Shown: positions 53,096 to 62,812, numbered from the stretch's first letter. The stretch is DNA of 64,000 nt from Clostridiaceae bacterium (GCA_910575795.1 CAJTGE010000006.1:62001-126000); one strand, 5' to 3'. Numbers and translations are program-made. Notes: a model not told the origin generated them from the letters alone.

Positions 53096-55501
53096 ATGAA
53101 GCTCTCTTATCTGCCGGTGCGCACCCAAAAGCTGGCCGCCAGCGTCCTGCATCTTCTGTTCCTGGCTGTCATGTTCTGCGGCATTGGCTTAATGTACTTA
53201 AATGACAATTACGGCGCGGGCATTGTCGGTGTTAAGAATGTGCCCTATGAGGAGACAGAAAGCTTCTCTGCGCAGTTCAACCGGGATCTGAGCAACATTT
53301 TTCACTATATTGAGTATCTGGATGTGTTTGAAAATGACGACTCCCTTGACGCCTCGAAGATCCTGCTGCGGATGACCTTTGGCCCGAATGAGACGCAGGA
53401 TTTTGACGTGACGGATCTCATCTCTTTCCTGGAGGGCCGGGGGTACCGGCTGACGGAGGATTTCCTCTGCGCCAGAGTCTCTGAGCCCACGGGGGCCACG
53501 GATCCGGAGGAGGGCTATGTAAACTGGTCCGCCAGCGAGCCGGAAAAGAGCTACAGCGGCATTTCGCCGGGCATGCGCCGGACAACGCTGGAGGAGATAT
53601 CCCTGGAAATCATGGATGTCCTTCACCGCTATTATGCGACCTATGACCGCCTGGTCATCGGCGACAGCAATCTGCACTACAAGATTGAGTACCAGGATCC
53701 GGAGTCCGGGGCGCGAAGCGTGTATACAAATGATCCGGATTTGACGCCTGACACGGCAAAGGCATTGGGAACGTATGCGTATTTTTCCGGGGATTCCCTG
53801 TTTTATGACACGAATTTCTCTATTGCTCTGAGCACGATTCCCTCTCTGTCCGCCAATAATCCGTATGTGGGCAACCGCTTTTATCTTCTGGCGGGGGTAG
53901 ATACCGCGTACCCTTTCCGGGATATCTATTCCGAGGGCAGGGAAGACTATATACGGATGCAGAACCGTTATATCGCCGGCTTTGTGCTGCTCGTCTGCGG
54001 GGGGCTTGTAGCCCTGATTACGCTTTTATTCCTGATACGGATTTCCGGGCGCCAGAGCATCTCGGATCGCAGTATTACGCTGCACGGCTTTGACCGCACA
54101 AGTACGGAGACGGGTATCCTCTTTTTCTCTGTCCTGACCGTCGTTTCCCTCTGGATCTGCAAGACCGGGCTGGTGCGCATTTCCCATCTGATCCTGCCCG
54201 AGGATTCATGGGATTTTGCGGCGCGCGTGCTGTATACGGCCGTGCTCTATCTGGGAGGGCTGCTTCTTTTCTTCAGCCTTTTGCGGCGGTATAAGGCCGG
54301 CACGCTGTGGAGCGGGAGCCTGGCCTGCGCCTGGTCGAAGAAGCTCTCCATCCTCCTGACAGGCCAGAGCTTTACCGGACGCCTGACCATCAGCTTTCTC
54401 GGGTATCTGACGGTCAATACATCGCTCATAAGCCTGACGTGGTTTGTGTGGGACCGGATGTATGTCAGCCGGCTGCTTCTGCATCTTCTCTCAGGCGTCG
54501 TCATACTTGCCTGCGCGTTTTTCAATTTATGGGTATTCTATCTCCTGTACAAGCGCGCCGCGGATCTGGATCTGATACGCGGCGCGGTCGGGCGCCTGGC
54601 CGGCGGGGAGACCAGCTACCAGCTCGATCTCGACGGGTTTGAGGGACAGGAACTCACGCTTGCAGAAGGGATCAATAACTTAAGCGCGGGCCTTGAGACG
54701 GCCCTCAGGGAAAAGGTCAAGAGCGAGCGCCTCAAGGCGGATCTGATCACAAATGTGTCCCATGATATCAAAACGCCCCTGACCTCGATTTTAAACTACG
54801 TGAATCTGATCCGGCGCGAGGATATACGGGATGAAAAAATTCTCCGCTACCTGGAGGTCCTGGAGCAGAAATCCCAGCGCCTTAAGACGCTGACCGAAGA
54901 TCTGGTGGAAGCCTCCAAGGCCAGCTCCGGCAATATCAAGCTGGAGATCTCGGATATTGACCTGGTTGAGCTGGTGCATCAGACCAACGGCGAATTTGAG
55001 GAAAAATTCGCCAGCCGCCATTTACAGCTCGTCACCACAGCGCAGGAGCAGGAGAGCCTGATCATTGAGGCGGACGGACGCAGGCTGTGGCGCATTCTGG
55101 AAAACCTGTACAATAACGCGTTTAAATACGCCATGGAGAACAGCCGCATCTATGTGGATGTTTCCAGGGAGCCGCTTCTGCCAGAGGAGGACGGGCAGGA
55201 AAGGGCGCAGGCTGTATTTACCATTAAAAATGTCTCTGCCACACCCTTAAATATCCGGGCCGATGAGCTGACCGAGCGCTTTGTGCGCGGGGACGTCTCA
55301 CGCACCACAGAAGGGAGCGGCCTGGGGCTGGCGATTGCCAAGGATTTAACAGAGCTGCAGAACGGGCGCTTTGATCTCTATATCGACGGGGATCTGTTCA
55401 AGGCCAGGGTGGCCTTTCTCGTGAAACGTAACCGCTCAGACGACAGAACCATTGCCGTGGAAGCGCATGTTCAATCCGCCTTACAGACTGGAGCCGACTG
55501 A
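53096..55501 (+). CDS. Membrane sensor histidine kinase
   Basis: 801 residues. One N-terminal membrane helix (residues about 12-34), a large external region of roughly 240 residues, then a membrane block of five or six helices (residues about 290-500). The cytoplasmic kinase core has the H box NVSHDIKTPLTSILNYV (His near 555), the N box ENLYNNAFKYA and the G box EGSGLGLAIAKDL. The external part is not recognised. It pairs with the response regulator just upstream and overlaps no other gene. The ligand is unknown. Confidence 0.92.
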   Translation: MKLSYLPVRTQKLAASVLHLLFLAVMFCGIGLMYLNDNYGAGIVGVKNVPYEETESFSAQFNRDLSNIFHYIEYLDVFENDDSLDASKILLRMTFGPNETQDFDVTDLISFLEGRGYRLTEDFLCARVSEPTGATDPEEGYVNWSASEPEKSYSGISPGMRRTTLEEISLEIMDVLHRYYATYDRLVIGDSNLHYKIEYQDPESGARSVYTNDPDLTPDTAKALGTYAYFSGDSLFYDTNFSIALSTIPSLSANNPYVGNRFYLLAGVDTAYPFRDIYSEGREDYIRMQNRYIAGFVLLVCGGLVALITLLFLIRISGRQSISDRSITLHGFDRTSTETGILFFSVLTVVSLWICKTGLVRISHLILPEDSWDFAARVLYTAVLYLGGLLLFFSLLRRYKAGTLWSGSLACAWSKKLSILLTGQSFTGRLTISFLGYLTVNTSLISLTWFVWDRMYVSRLLLHLLSGVVILACAFFNLWVFYLLYKRAADLDLIRGAVGRLAGGETSYQLDLDGFEGQELTLAEGINNLSAGLETALREKVKSERLKADLITNVSHDIKTPLTSILNYVNLIRREDIRDEKILRYLEVLEQKSQRLKTLTEDLVEASKASSGNIKLEISDIDLVELVHQTNGEFEEKFASRHLQLVTTAQEQESLIIEADGRRLWRILENLYNNAFKYAMENSRIYVDVSREPLLPEEDGQERAQAVFTIKNVSATPLNIRADELTERFVRGDVSRTTEGSGLGLAIAKDLTELQNGRFDLYIDGDLFKARVAFLVKRNRSDDRTIAVEAHVQSALQTGAD

Positions 55502-55503
55502 TT

Positions 55504-56601
55504 ATGATACAGATGAAGCATCTGATGATTACCGCGTTCGGGGCCGTTCTTCTGACCCCGAACCTGCTGTTTCCGCTGATAAAAACAGAGGCGGATCTGG
55601 AAAACCGTGAAAACAGGACGCTGGCGCCGTTCCCTTCCGTTTCATGGGAAAATATAGATTCCCTCCCTGCGGACATCGAACTTTATATCAATGATCACGC
55701 CGCCTTCCGCAACCGCTTTCTGAGCCTGAATTCATCCCTGAACCTGGCTTTGTTTGACCACGCCGATTCACGGGAGGTCATAAAGGGAAAAGATGGCTGG
55801 TATTTCTACGCCGCCGGAAGCTCCGTCGAGGATTTCCTCGGCGTCAACCGGTTTTCCCCCGAGGAGCTCTCAGCCATCACAGAAAAGTTCCTGGCCGCAC
55901 AGGCGTATTTTGAACAGCGGGGCGTGCGTTTCCTTGTCCTCATTGCGCCTAATAAAGAGGGAATTTACAGGGAATTTCTCCCCGACGGCTTTACCTCCCC
56001 AGACGGTCCTACGCGCCGCGGGGAGCTGATACAGGCTGTCAGCAACCGCATACCGGGCCTGATAGCCGATCCGTCCGCTTATTTTATGGAAAACCGGGAC
56101 TATCAGTGGTATTTCAAGACGGACACTCACTGGAACGACGCCGCGGGCTTTGTCGCCGCGCAGATGCTGATCGAAATGGCGGGCGGCTCTCCTGTCTCTG
56201 TCCAGGATATTCAGGTTGAGTATATTCCGGGCAAATACGGGGATCTGGCCAGCCTTTTTCACATGCCAGTGTCCCTTGCGGACGACACGTCCGCATCCAT
56301 TCGCGGCTACTATGACGAGCTTCCCTCGGAATTTTCTGATCCGGCGGGAGATGGAAACATTGTCCGCTATACAACGCCTGACTCACCGGATCCGCGCAGG
56401 ATCGCCATATACCGGGATTCGTTTGGCGTCGCGCTGGCTCCGGCGCTTTGCAAATATTTCCGCTTTGCGGATTTCTACCACCGACAGGCATTTGACTGCT
56501 CCCTTCTGGAAGAAAACAGGCCGGATATCGTGGTCTATGAGGTTGTGGAGCGCAATCTGGATCAGATTCTGTTGGATCTGGGGCGGCTGATGGGGGAGTA
56601 A
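55504..56601 (+). CDS. AlgX/AlgJ-like SGNH acetyltransferase-type protein
   Basis: 365 residues with an N-terminal signal or membrane anchor (LMITAFGAVLLTPNLLFPL). It follows the DHHW/AlgX family: ENRTLAPFPSV, a KGKDGWYFYA segment, the catalytic-type TDTHWNDAAGFVAAQ and the nucleophile region IYRDSFGVALAP. Such proteins help O-acetylate extracellular polysaccharides, usually with an MBOAT partner; none is in the window. It starts 2 bases after the kinase stop with GGAG upstream, so the two-component system and this enzyme form one operon. Confidence 0.85.
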   Translation: MIQMKHLMITAFGAVLLTPNLLFPLIKTEADLENRENRTLAPFPSVSWENIDSLPADIELYINDHAAFRNRFLSLNSSLNLALFDHADSREVIKGKDGWYFYAAGSSVEDFLGVNRFSPEELSAITEKFLAAQAYFEQRGVRFLVLIAPNKEGIYREFLPDGFTSPDGPTRRGELIQAVSNRIPGLIADPSAYFMENRDYQWYFKTDTHWNDAAGFVAAQMLIEMAGGSPVSVQDIQVEYIPGKYGDLASLFHMPVSLADDTSASIRGYYDELPSEFSDPAGDGNIVRYTTPDSPDPRRIAIYRDSFGVALAPALCKYFRFADFYHRQAFDCSLLEENRPDIVVYEVVERNLDQILLDLGRLMGE

Positions 56602-57536
56602 ACCGCGCTGGCAGACGGTCCGGAAGGCGCCGCATCCAGCGCTTCCTCTGGCAGGAACTCCCTTCCCACACAGTAAGACAGCACAGACTTAAGCTGTGGG
56701 GAAATCCATTTATTTCTGTGGTACAGAAGCTGTTTCCATATATCGATCTCAAATCCCCGCACGTCCAGCCGGCAAAGCCCGCCTTCCCGTTCGTCCTGCG
56801 CCGTCACATAATCCGGCAGAAAGGAAATCCCCGCTCCCTGCTTTACCAGCGAGCATATCCGGCCCGTGCCTCCAATCTCAAGTATGGGCCGTATCTCCAG
56901 CGAACGGGCCGCCAGCTCCTCATCCATGAGACGGCGGTAGCTCATCCCTTTTTCCGTCAGAATAAAGGGTTCATTTACCAGATCCCGGATCGTAAGGCCC
57001 CTTCTCCCGCACAGCGGGCATTCCGGATTCGCCACAAAATGCATCTCTACTTTTTCCTCCCGCACAATCACGTACTCCGCATTATAAATGTGGTTGTCCA
57101 GCGTCAGAATGGCGTCCGCCTCATTGTGGTTTAAGAGCCTGAACATCTCCTCTGTCCCTGCCGCCGTGATTTTCAGGGTAATATCCGGGTATTGCCTGCG
57201 GAATTCCAGGAACCGATCCCTTAAGAGCGAATCGCACAGGGAGTCTGCCATGGCCAGCCTCACATGACCGCGCGCGCTTTTTTCCTCCCGTATACTGTCC
57301 TCCATCTCTTTGGTCAAAAGCGTGATCTGCTGGGCGTAATACAAGATCTCGCGCCCTCTCTGAGTCAGCACAACGGTATGATTAATGCGTTCAAACAGTT
57401 GGGAGCCGAGCTCCGTCTCCAACTGCCTGATATGCGAGGAAACCGTGGACTGGGAATAGCCCAGCGTCCGGGCAGCCCTGGTAAAGCTTGACAGCTCTGC
57501 AACCTGAATGAAGCTGATTAAATTTTTCAGATCCAT
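56562..57536 (-). CDS. LysR-family transcriptional regulator
   Basis: 324 residues. The N-terminal winged HTH is FIQVAELSSFTRAARTLGYSQSTVSSHIRQLETELGSQLFERI. The C-terminal periplasmic-binding-like effector domain follows (DAILTLDNHIYNAEYVIV, GRICSLVKQGAGISFLPDYV). It overlaps the end of the AlgX-like gene by 40 bases. It diverges from the symporter gene at 57665, so it probably controls that gene through the 128-base AT-rich gap. AGGAGGGG precedes the start. Confidence 0.94.
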   Translation of the reverse strand: MDLKNLISFIQVAELSSFTRAARTLGYSQSTVSSHIRQLETELGSQLFERINHTVVLTQRGREILYYAQQITLLTKEMEDSIREEKSARGHVRLAMADSLCDSLLRDRFLEFRRQYPDITLKITAAGTEEMFRLLNHNEADAILTLDNHIYNAEYVIVREEKVEMHFVANPECPLCGRRGLTIRDLVNEPFILTEKGMSYRRLMDEELAARSLEIRPILEIGGTGRICSLVKQGAGISFLPDYVTAQDEREGGLCRLDVRGFEIDIWKQLLYHRNKWISPQLKSVLSYCVGREFLPEEALDAAPSGPSASAVYSPISRPRSNRI

Positions 57537-57664
57537 TACGCCCCTCCTTCGGCAGTCTATCTGTATTTCCGATTGTATGTATTGTAATAATTAATTTTAC
57601 AGATACTACTTTCTACTATATACTAAAATTCAGGAAAATACAAATATAAAAGAGGATATGAACA

Positions 57665-59062
57665 ATGGCTTTGATTCAATGGATTTACAATCTTCTGTGG
57701 GGCGATCTGTTTACGATCACGCTTCCCGGCGGCAGTGAGCTTGGGCTTTCCCTGCTTGTTCTGATTCTGATTCCGTCCGGCATCTTTTTTACTGTGCGGA
57801 CAAGATTTCTTCCGTTCCGGCTGTTTCCGGACATGATCCGCATCACGCTTGAGAAAAAGACGTCCTCCAAAACAGACGCCATCTCCGGCATCCAGGCCCT
57901 GATCATCTCCACCGCCACGCGCGTGGGGATGGGAAATCTGGTCGGCGTGGTGGCCGCCATCTCCGCCGGAGGGCCGGGCGCGGTGTTCTGGATGTGGGTT
58001 ACCGCTCTCTTAGGTTCCTCCACTGCCTTCGCCGAGGCGACCCTGGCCCAGATTTACAAGGATCCGGATCCCCTTTACGGCGGCTTCCGCGGCGGGCCGG
58101 CCTGGTATATCCACCGCTTCTTCACAAAAAAGACCGTGCGGGAGAGCAAAAAGCGCTCTGTGATTGCCGTGCTGTTTGCCCTCTCCGGCCTCCTGTGCTG
58201 GTGCGGGATCAGCCAGGTCATCGGAAACTCGGTTTCCTCATCCTTTGCAAACGCGTTCCGCATCCCCCCGATCTGGACGACCCTGATCCTCGTCCTGGCA
58301 GCGGCTGTGATCGTGCTGCGCAAAAATGCCACAGTCAGGGTCCTGGATATCGTCGTCCCCGTCATGGCCGGACTGTATTTTGTCATTACGATCTTTATTA
58401 TCATCAAAAACACGGGCCGGCTCCCGGCCGTTTTTAAGCAGATCTTTGAAGAAGCTTTCGGGCTCAGGCAGGCCGTGGCAGGCGGTTTTGGAGCGGTGCT
58501 GATGAACGGCGCCAAGCGCGGGCTGTTCTCGAACGAGGCGGGCTCCGGCTCCGCCCCCTGCGCCGCTGCCGCCGCGGATATCAGCCATCCCGCCAAGGAA
58601 GGGCTTCTGCAGGCGTTTGGCGTATTTATTGACACCATCGTAATCTGTAGCTGCTCTGCCATGATCATGCTCCTGACGCCGGAAAACCTGACAGCGGGAC
58701 AGGCCGGAATGGATCTGTTACAGGCCGCCATGCATTATCACCTTGGAAGCTTCGGCGTGATCTTTACCGCTGTGATCCTGTGGCTGTTCAGCTTTTCCAC
58801 CTTTATCGGCATCCTGTTTTACGCCCGGCCGAATGTCGCGTATCTGTTCGGGGATAACTGGACATCCCAGACGCTTTATAAGATCCTGGCTCTGATCATG
58901 CTCTTTGTGGGAGGGCTGCAGGCTTATACCTTTGTGTGGGATCTGGGCGATATCGGAATCGCGCTCATGACGGTCTTTAATATGCTGGCCCTGATTCCCC
59001 TCTCCGGGGAGGCCATGCGGTCTTTGAAGGAATATGAGGGCAACCAGGTAAAAAAGCATTGA
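57665..59062 (+). CDS. Amino acid:sodium symporter (AGCS family, second copy)
   Basis: 465 residues with about eleven membrane segments. The family blocks are TRVGMGNLVGVVAAISAGGPGAVFWMWVTALLGSSTAFAEA and GLFSNEAGSGSAPCAAAAADISHPAKEG. It differs clearly from the copy at 4991-6415 in the N-terminus and loops, so the substrate may differ. AAGAGG lies before the ATG. It is divergent from the LysR gene, which suggests control by substrate availability. Confidence 0.93.
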   Translation: MALIQWIYNLLWGDLFTITLPGGSELGLSLLVLILIPSGIFFTVRTRFLPFRLFPDMIRITLEKKTSSKTDAISGIQALIISTATRVGMGNLVGVVAAISAGGPGAVFWMWVTALLGSSTAFAEATLAQIYKDPDPLYGGFRGGPAWYIHRFFTKKTVRESKKRSVIAVLFALSGLLCWCGISQVIGNSVSSSFANAFRIPPIWTTLILVLAAAVIVLRKNATVRVLDIVVPVMAGLYFVITIFIIIKNTGRLPAVFKQIFEEAFGLRQAVAGGFGAVLMNGAKRGLFSNEAGSGSAPCAAAAADISHPAKEGLLQAFGVFIDTIVICSCSAMIMLLTPENLTAGQAGMDLLQAAMHYHLGSFGVIFTAVILWLFSFSTFIGILFYARPNVAYLFGDNWTSQTLYKILALIMLFVGGLQAYTFVWDLGDIGIALMTVFNMLALIPLSGEAMRSLKEYEGNQVKKH

Positions 59063-59089
59063 CTTAAAGTATACTTCAACCGATATAAT
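59059..59089 (+). promoter_or_regulatory. MerR-type promoter for the aldo/keto reductase
   Basis: TTGACT (59059-59064) and TATAAT (59084-59089) are 19 bases apart, longer than normal. The spacer contains the perfect palindrome AAGTATACTT. A 19-base spacer with a central dyad is the hallmark of promoters activated by MerR-family regulators such as AdhR/NmlR. No MerR gene is adjacent. The -35 element overlaps the end of the symporter gene. Confidence 0.65.
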
Positions 59090-59123
59090 AGAACCATATA
59101 AAAACATACAGGAGGCTGGCTAT

Positions 59124-60254
59124 ATGGTTTACAAAGAATTCCAAAACACAAAATTATCGGCTCTCGGCATGGGCGCGATGCGCCTTCCCGTCATCGATGG
59201 GGACGACTCCCGCATCGATAAAGAGGCGGCAAAGCAGATGGTTGCATATGCCATGGAACACGGCGTCAACTATTACGACACCGCATGGGGCTACCACAGC
59301 GGCCGTTCCGAATCCGTCATGGGCGGGCTTTTAAGCGAATATCCCAGGGAGCGCTTTTATCTGGCCACCAAATTCCCGGGCTATGATCTGTCGAATATGG
59401 GAAAGGTCCGTGAAATTTTTGAGAGACAGCTTGAAAAATGCAGGGTGGACTATTTTGACTTTTATCTGTTCCACAATGTGTGCGAAATGAACATTGACGC
59501 CTATTTAAATCCCGAATACGGCATTTACGACTACTTAACAGAGCAGAAGAAAAACGGCCGCATCCGCCATCTCGGTTTCTCCGCCCACGGAAGCTATGAT
59601 GTGATGAAGCGCTTCCTGGAAGCGTACGGCCCGCAGATGGAATTCTGCCAGATCCAGCTCAACTACTTAGACTGGTCCTTCCAGGACGCGAAGGCAAAGA
59701 CAGAGCTTTTGAAAGAGTACCATATCCCGATCTGGGTGATGGAACCCCTGCGCGGCGGACGTCTTGCCTCCCTGCCGGAAGAACACGAACACACGCTTAA
59801 AAGTCTTCGACCGGACGAGCCGGTTCCCGCATGGGCCTTCCGCTTCCTGCAGTCCGTCGGGGGCGTGACTGTGACACTCTCCGGCATGTCGAGCCTTGAG
59901 CAGATGGAGGAAAATATCCGCACCTTTGAGGACGAACGTCCGCTGAATGAGAAAGAGATGGGCGCTTTGCTGCACATCGCAGACGAGATGCTCGGCAGGA
60001 AAACGCTTCCCTGCACCTCCTGTCATTACTGCGTCAGCCATTGCCCCAAGGGCCTGAATATCCCGGAGCTTTTGTCCCTGTACAATGAGCACTGCTTCAC
60101 AGAAGGCGGTTTCCTCGCCCCGATGGCCCTGTCCGCGCTGCCGGATGAAAAGAAGCCGTCAGCATGCATCGGATGCCGGAGCTGCGAGGCAGTCTGTCCG
60201 CAGCAGATCAAGATCTCAGAGGCGATGACGGATTTTGTGAAGAAGATATCGTAG
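59124..60254 (+). CDS. Aldo/keto reductase with two C-terminal 4Fe-4S motifs
   Basis: 376 residues. The TIM-barrel reductase part holds LGMGAMRLPV, the catalytic Tyr region DTAWGYHSGRSESVMG, the LFHNV histidine and GFSAHG. The C-terminal domain has two clusters of cysteines, CTSCHYCVSHCP and CIGCRSCEAVCP, as in ferredoxins. This fused type is common in anaerobes and probably transfers electrons between the flavin- or NADPH-linked site and ferredoxin. AGGAGG precedes the start. A MerR-type promoter suggests induction by aldehydes or another electrophile. Confidence 0.92.
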   Translation: MVYKEFQNTKLSALGMGAMRLPVIDGDDSRIDKEAAKQMVAYAMEHGVNYYDTAWGYHSGRSESVMGGLLSEYPRERFYLATKFPGYDLSNMGKVREIFERQLEKCRVDYFDFYLFHNVCEMNIDAYLNPEYGIYDYLTEQKKNGRIRHLGFSAHGSYDVMKRFLEAYGPQMEFCQIQLNYLDWSFQDAKAKTELLKEYHIPIWVMEPLRGGRLASLPEEHEHTLKSLRPDEPVPAWAFRFLQSVGGVTVTLSGMSSLEQMEENIRTFEDERPLNEKEMGALLHIADEMLGRKTLPCTSCHYCVSHCPKGLNIPELLSLYNEHCFTEGGFLAPMALSALPDEKKPSACIGCRSCEAVCPQQIKISEAMTDFVKKIS

Positions 60255-60255
60255 A

Positions 60256-60378
60256 TTATTTGCCGAACAGATCGCTGTACGGATTCCTGCCGAACCAATG
60301 CGCATTGATAATATAGTTACAAACACTACCGATACAACGAAAAGCATAACTCAGGAGAATCCCTGCAAACCCTTTCAT
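60256..60378 (-). CDS. Possible small open frame (40 residues)
   Basis: An uninterrupted frame reads MKGFAGILLSYAFRCIGSV, then CNYIINAHWFGRNPYSDLFGK. It has a hydrophobic first half, but no ribosome site and a hairpin (60360-60395) overlapping the start. It fills most of the 282-base gap between the reductase and hisIE. Low confidence; it could be a gene remnant. Confidence 0.25.
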   Translation of the reverse strand: MKGFAGILLSYAFRCIGSVCNYIINAHWFGRNPYSDLFGK

Positions 60379-60536
60379 AATGGGTAATGCAGGGAAATCC
60401 GCGGCGTGCCTTTCTTTCGATTATATATACTGTTGATCCGAATGCAACTGACAGGTACGCTCAACGTCTGATCTGCGAAACTGCATCATCTGATTTGCAT
60501 AAACGAATGCTGCCGCCGGCAGGAATCGCGCTCCCC

Positions 60537-61196
60537 CTATTTCATATACTCCTGCTTTACCTTATGATCCACCACATGCCGCCCCGCCAGCTCCTTCGTG
60601 ACATCTTCCACCGATATCCCCGCCTCTGCCATCAGCACCATCACATGATAGCAGAGATCCGCGATCTCATACACCGTCTCCTCTTTATCCTTCTTTGCCG
60701 CGGCAATGATAACCTCTGTGCACTCCTCCCCGACCTTTTTAAGAATTTTATCGAGCCCCTTTTCAAACAGGTAGGTCGTATAACTACCCTCTTTGGGCTG
60801 CGTCTTCCGCCCTTTCAGCATCTCATACAGCCCCTCATACGAAAACGGCCCGATCTCCTCATTCTGAAAGACCGGCTCAAAAAAGCAGCTCTCCGCTCCG
60901 GTATGGCAGGCCGGGCCGTCCTTGATCACCTCGATCAGCAGCGTATCGCGATCGCAGTCCGCGCTGACAGAGACAATATGCTGCCGGTTCCCGCTCGTCT
61001 CGCCCTTTCTCCAGAGCGTCCGGCGGCTGCGGCTGTAAAAGCAGGTCATCTTCTCCCGGATGCTGATCTCCAGGCTCTCCCGGTTCATCCAGGCCATCAT
61101 CAGGGTCTTTTTGCTGTAATAATCCTGTACAATCGCCGGAATCAGGCCCTGGTCGTTCCACGCAAGCTCCTCCGGCTTCACATTCATCTCCATCAT
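60537..61196 (-). CDS. hisIE: Phosphoribosyl-AMP cyclohydrolase / phosphoribosyl-ATP pyrophosphohydrolase
   Basis: 219 residues, bifunctional for steps 2 and 3 of histidine synthesis. The HisI part has [20 protein letters not shown] and [25 protein letters not shown] (zinc cysteines). The HisE part has [53 protein letters not shown]. It is the last his gene and its start overlaps hisF by 4 bases. Confidence 0.96.
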   Translation of the reverse strand: MMEMNVKPEELAWNDQGLIPAIVQDYYSKKTLMMAWMNRESLEISIREKMTCFYSRSRRTLWRKGETSGNRQHIVSVSADCDRDTLLIEVIKDGPACHTGAESCFFEPVFQNEEIGPFSYEGLYEMLKGRKTQPKEGSYTTYLFEKGLDKILKKVGEECTEVIIAAAKKDKEETVYEIADLCYHVMVLMAEAGISVEDVTKELAGRHVVDHKVKQEYMK

Positions 61197-61948
61197 TTCC
61201 TTATCTCCACTCCGTTTTTGCCTAAATAATCCTTCAGATCCGCAATATCAACCTCGCGCCGGTGGAAAATACTGGCCGCCAGCCCTGCGTCGATCTTCGG
61301 GCAGGAAAACAGCTTAAGAAAATCTTCCTTACAGCCCGCGCCGCCTGACGCGATGATCGGCACGTCCACGCGCTCTGCAATGGCTGTGAGCATCTCCAGG
61401 TCAAAGCCCTGCTTCACGCCATCTGTGTCAATGCTGTTGACCACCAGCTCGCCGGCCCCGCGCCGCACGCCTTCCGCCGCCCACAAAAGCGCGTCCAGCC
61501 CGGTATTTACACGGCCGCCGTTCTGAAACACCATAAATCTCCCATCCACGCGTTTGACATCCATGGAGAGCACCACGCACTGGTTTCCGTACTTTCTGGC
61601 CGCCTCGTCGATGAGATCCGGGTTGCGGATGGCCCCGCTGTTTACGCTCACCTTGTCCGCGCCGCACTTTAACACACGGTCAAAATCCGCAACCGCGCCG
61701 ATCCCGCCGCCGACGGTCAGGGGAATAAATACCTGCCGCGCCGTTTCTGTCAGTATATCTGTAAACAGCTTCCTGCCCTCAACGCTGGCCGTGATATCAT
61801 AAAATACAAGCTCATCCGCGCCGCTCTCATTGTAAAAGCGGGCCATCTCCACCGGATCCGCCACATCCCGGATCCCCTCAAAATTCACGCCCTTCACAAC
61901 GCGTCCGTCCTTTACGTCCAGACACGGGATAATTCGTTTTGTTATCAT
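61193..61948 (-). CDS. hisF: Imidazole glycerol phosphate synthase, cyclase subunit
   Basis: 251 residues, TIM barrel. It contains [18 protein letters not shown], the phosphate-binding segment PLTVGGGI and [19 protein letters not shown]. It uses ammonia from HisH to form imidazole glycerol phosphate and AICAR. The length and motifs are normal. Confidence 0.97.
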   Translation of the reverse strand: MITKRIIPCLDVKDGRVVKGVNFEGIRDVADPVEMARFYNESGADELVFYDITASVEGRKLFTDILTETARQVFIPLTVGGGIGAVADFDRVLKCGADKVSVNSGAIRNPDLIDEAARKYGNQCVVLSMDVKRVDGRFMVFQNGGRVNTGLDALLWAAEGVRRGAGELVVNSIDTDGVKQGFDLEMLTAIAERVDVPIIASGGAGCKEDFLKLFSCPKIDAGLAASIFHRREVDIADLKDYLGKNGVEIRK

Positions 61949-61989
61949 AAATGCCTCCCAGAGCTCTCAATCCATCGCTTATCCCTATT

Positions 61990-62697
61990 CTAAGCGTTCA
62001 TAAGGGCCTCTCTCAAATCAATTGCCCCCACATAGAGCGCCTTGCCAAGGATAGCCCCATGAACCACATCCTTCAGCTTCACGATCTCCTCCAGGCTGCT
62101 GATTCCCCCGGATGCAATGATGTCAAGGCCCTGAATCTGTGAGAGCTCCTCATACAGCGAAAGGTTCGTCCCCTGCATCCTTCCGTCCCTGGAAATATCC
62201 GTGTAAATCACGGTTTTCACACCGCTGTCCCTCAGCCGCCGGCAAAAATCCACGCCCTTTAGCGCGCTCGTCTCCAGCCATCCGTGCGTCGCCACGCAGC
62301 CGTCCTTTGTGTCCACGCCCACGGCAATCCTGCCGCCGTACTTTTTTACCATTTCCTCCAGAAACGGGTAATCTGTCACCGCCGCGGTTCCCAGGATCAC
62401 CCGTCCGGCTCCCAGTGATAAATAGGAATCGATCGCATCTTCCGTCCGGATACCGCCGCCGACCTCCACAAAAAGGCCGCTTTCTTCAATCAGACGCCGG
62501 ATCGTGGAAAAATTCGCCAGCGCCGCGTCCTTTGCCCCGTCCAGATCCACGACATGAAGGTTTTTCGCCCCCTGCTCCTTAAAGCCCATAGCCACCGCCG
62601 CCGGATCAGAGCTGAATACCGTCATCCTCGCGTAATCGCCTTCCACCAGGCGTACCGCGTTCCCATCCCTCAAATCAATCGCCGGAAATAACTCCAT
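61990..62697 (-). CDS. hisA: ProFAR isomerase HisA
   Basis: 235 residues, TIM barrel. The catalytic start is FPAIDLRDGNAVRLVEGDY, with VEVGGGIRTEDAI and IIASGGISSLEEIVKL. It isomerises the amino-aldose to the amino-ketose before HisF/HisH. A long inverted repeat lies upstream of it. Confidence 0.97.
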   Translation of the reverse strand: MELFPAIDLRDGNAVRLVEGDYARMTVFSSDPAAVAMGFKEQGAKNLHVVDLDGAKDAALANFSTIRRLIEESGLFVEVGGGIRTEDAIDSYLSLGAGRVILGTAAVTDYPFLEEMVKKYGGRIAVGVDTKDGCVATHGWLETSALKGVDFCRRLRDSGVKTVIYTDISRDGRMQGTNLSLYEELSQIQGLDIIASGGISSLEEIVKLKDVVHGAILGKALYVGAIDLREALMNA

Positions 62698-62718
62698 TTT
62701 GCCTCCTTCTCAAATCGC

Positions 62719-62809
62719 AACAGTTCAGACGGGGCATTTTCTTGCCCGTCTACGCCGGACAAGAAGCGGATGTCCATCCGATGCGGAACCTGACGCCGTC
62801 TGAACTGTT
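62719..62809. repeat. Inverted repeat, TAACAGTTCAGA family (copy 5, wide loop)
   Basis: AACAGTTCAGACGG (62719-62732) and CCGTCTGAACTGTT (62796-62809) are perfect 14-base arms around a 63-base loop, filling the gap between hisH and hisA. A related partial sequence (AACTGTTCAGGCAG) lies before hisH at about 63466. It could fold in the his transcript. Confidence 0.7.
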
Positions 62810-62812
62810 ACC

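Noticed and set aside
60387-61229. 280-codon plus-strand open frame over hisIE
   Set aside because: Antisense to a complete hisIE with all motifs; no ribosome site and no family resemblance.
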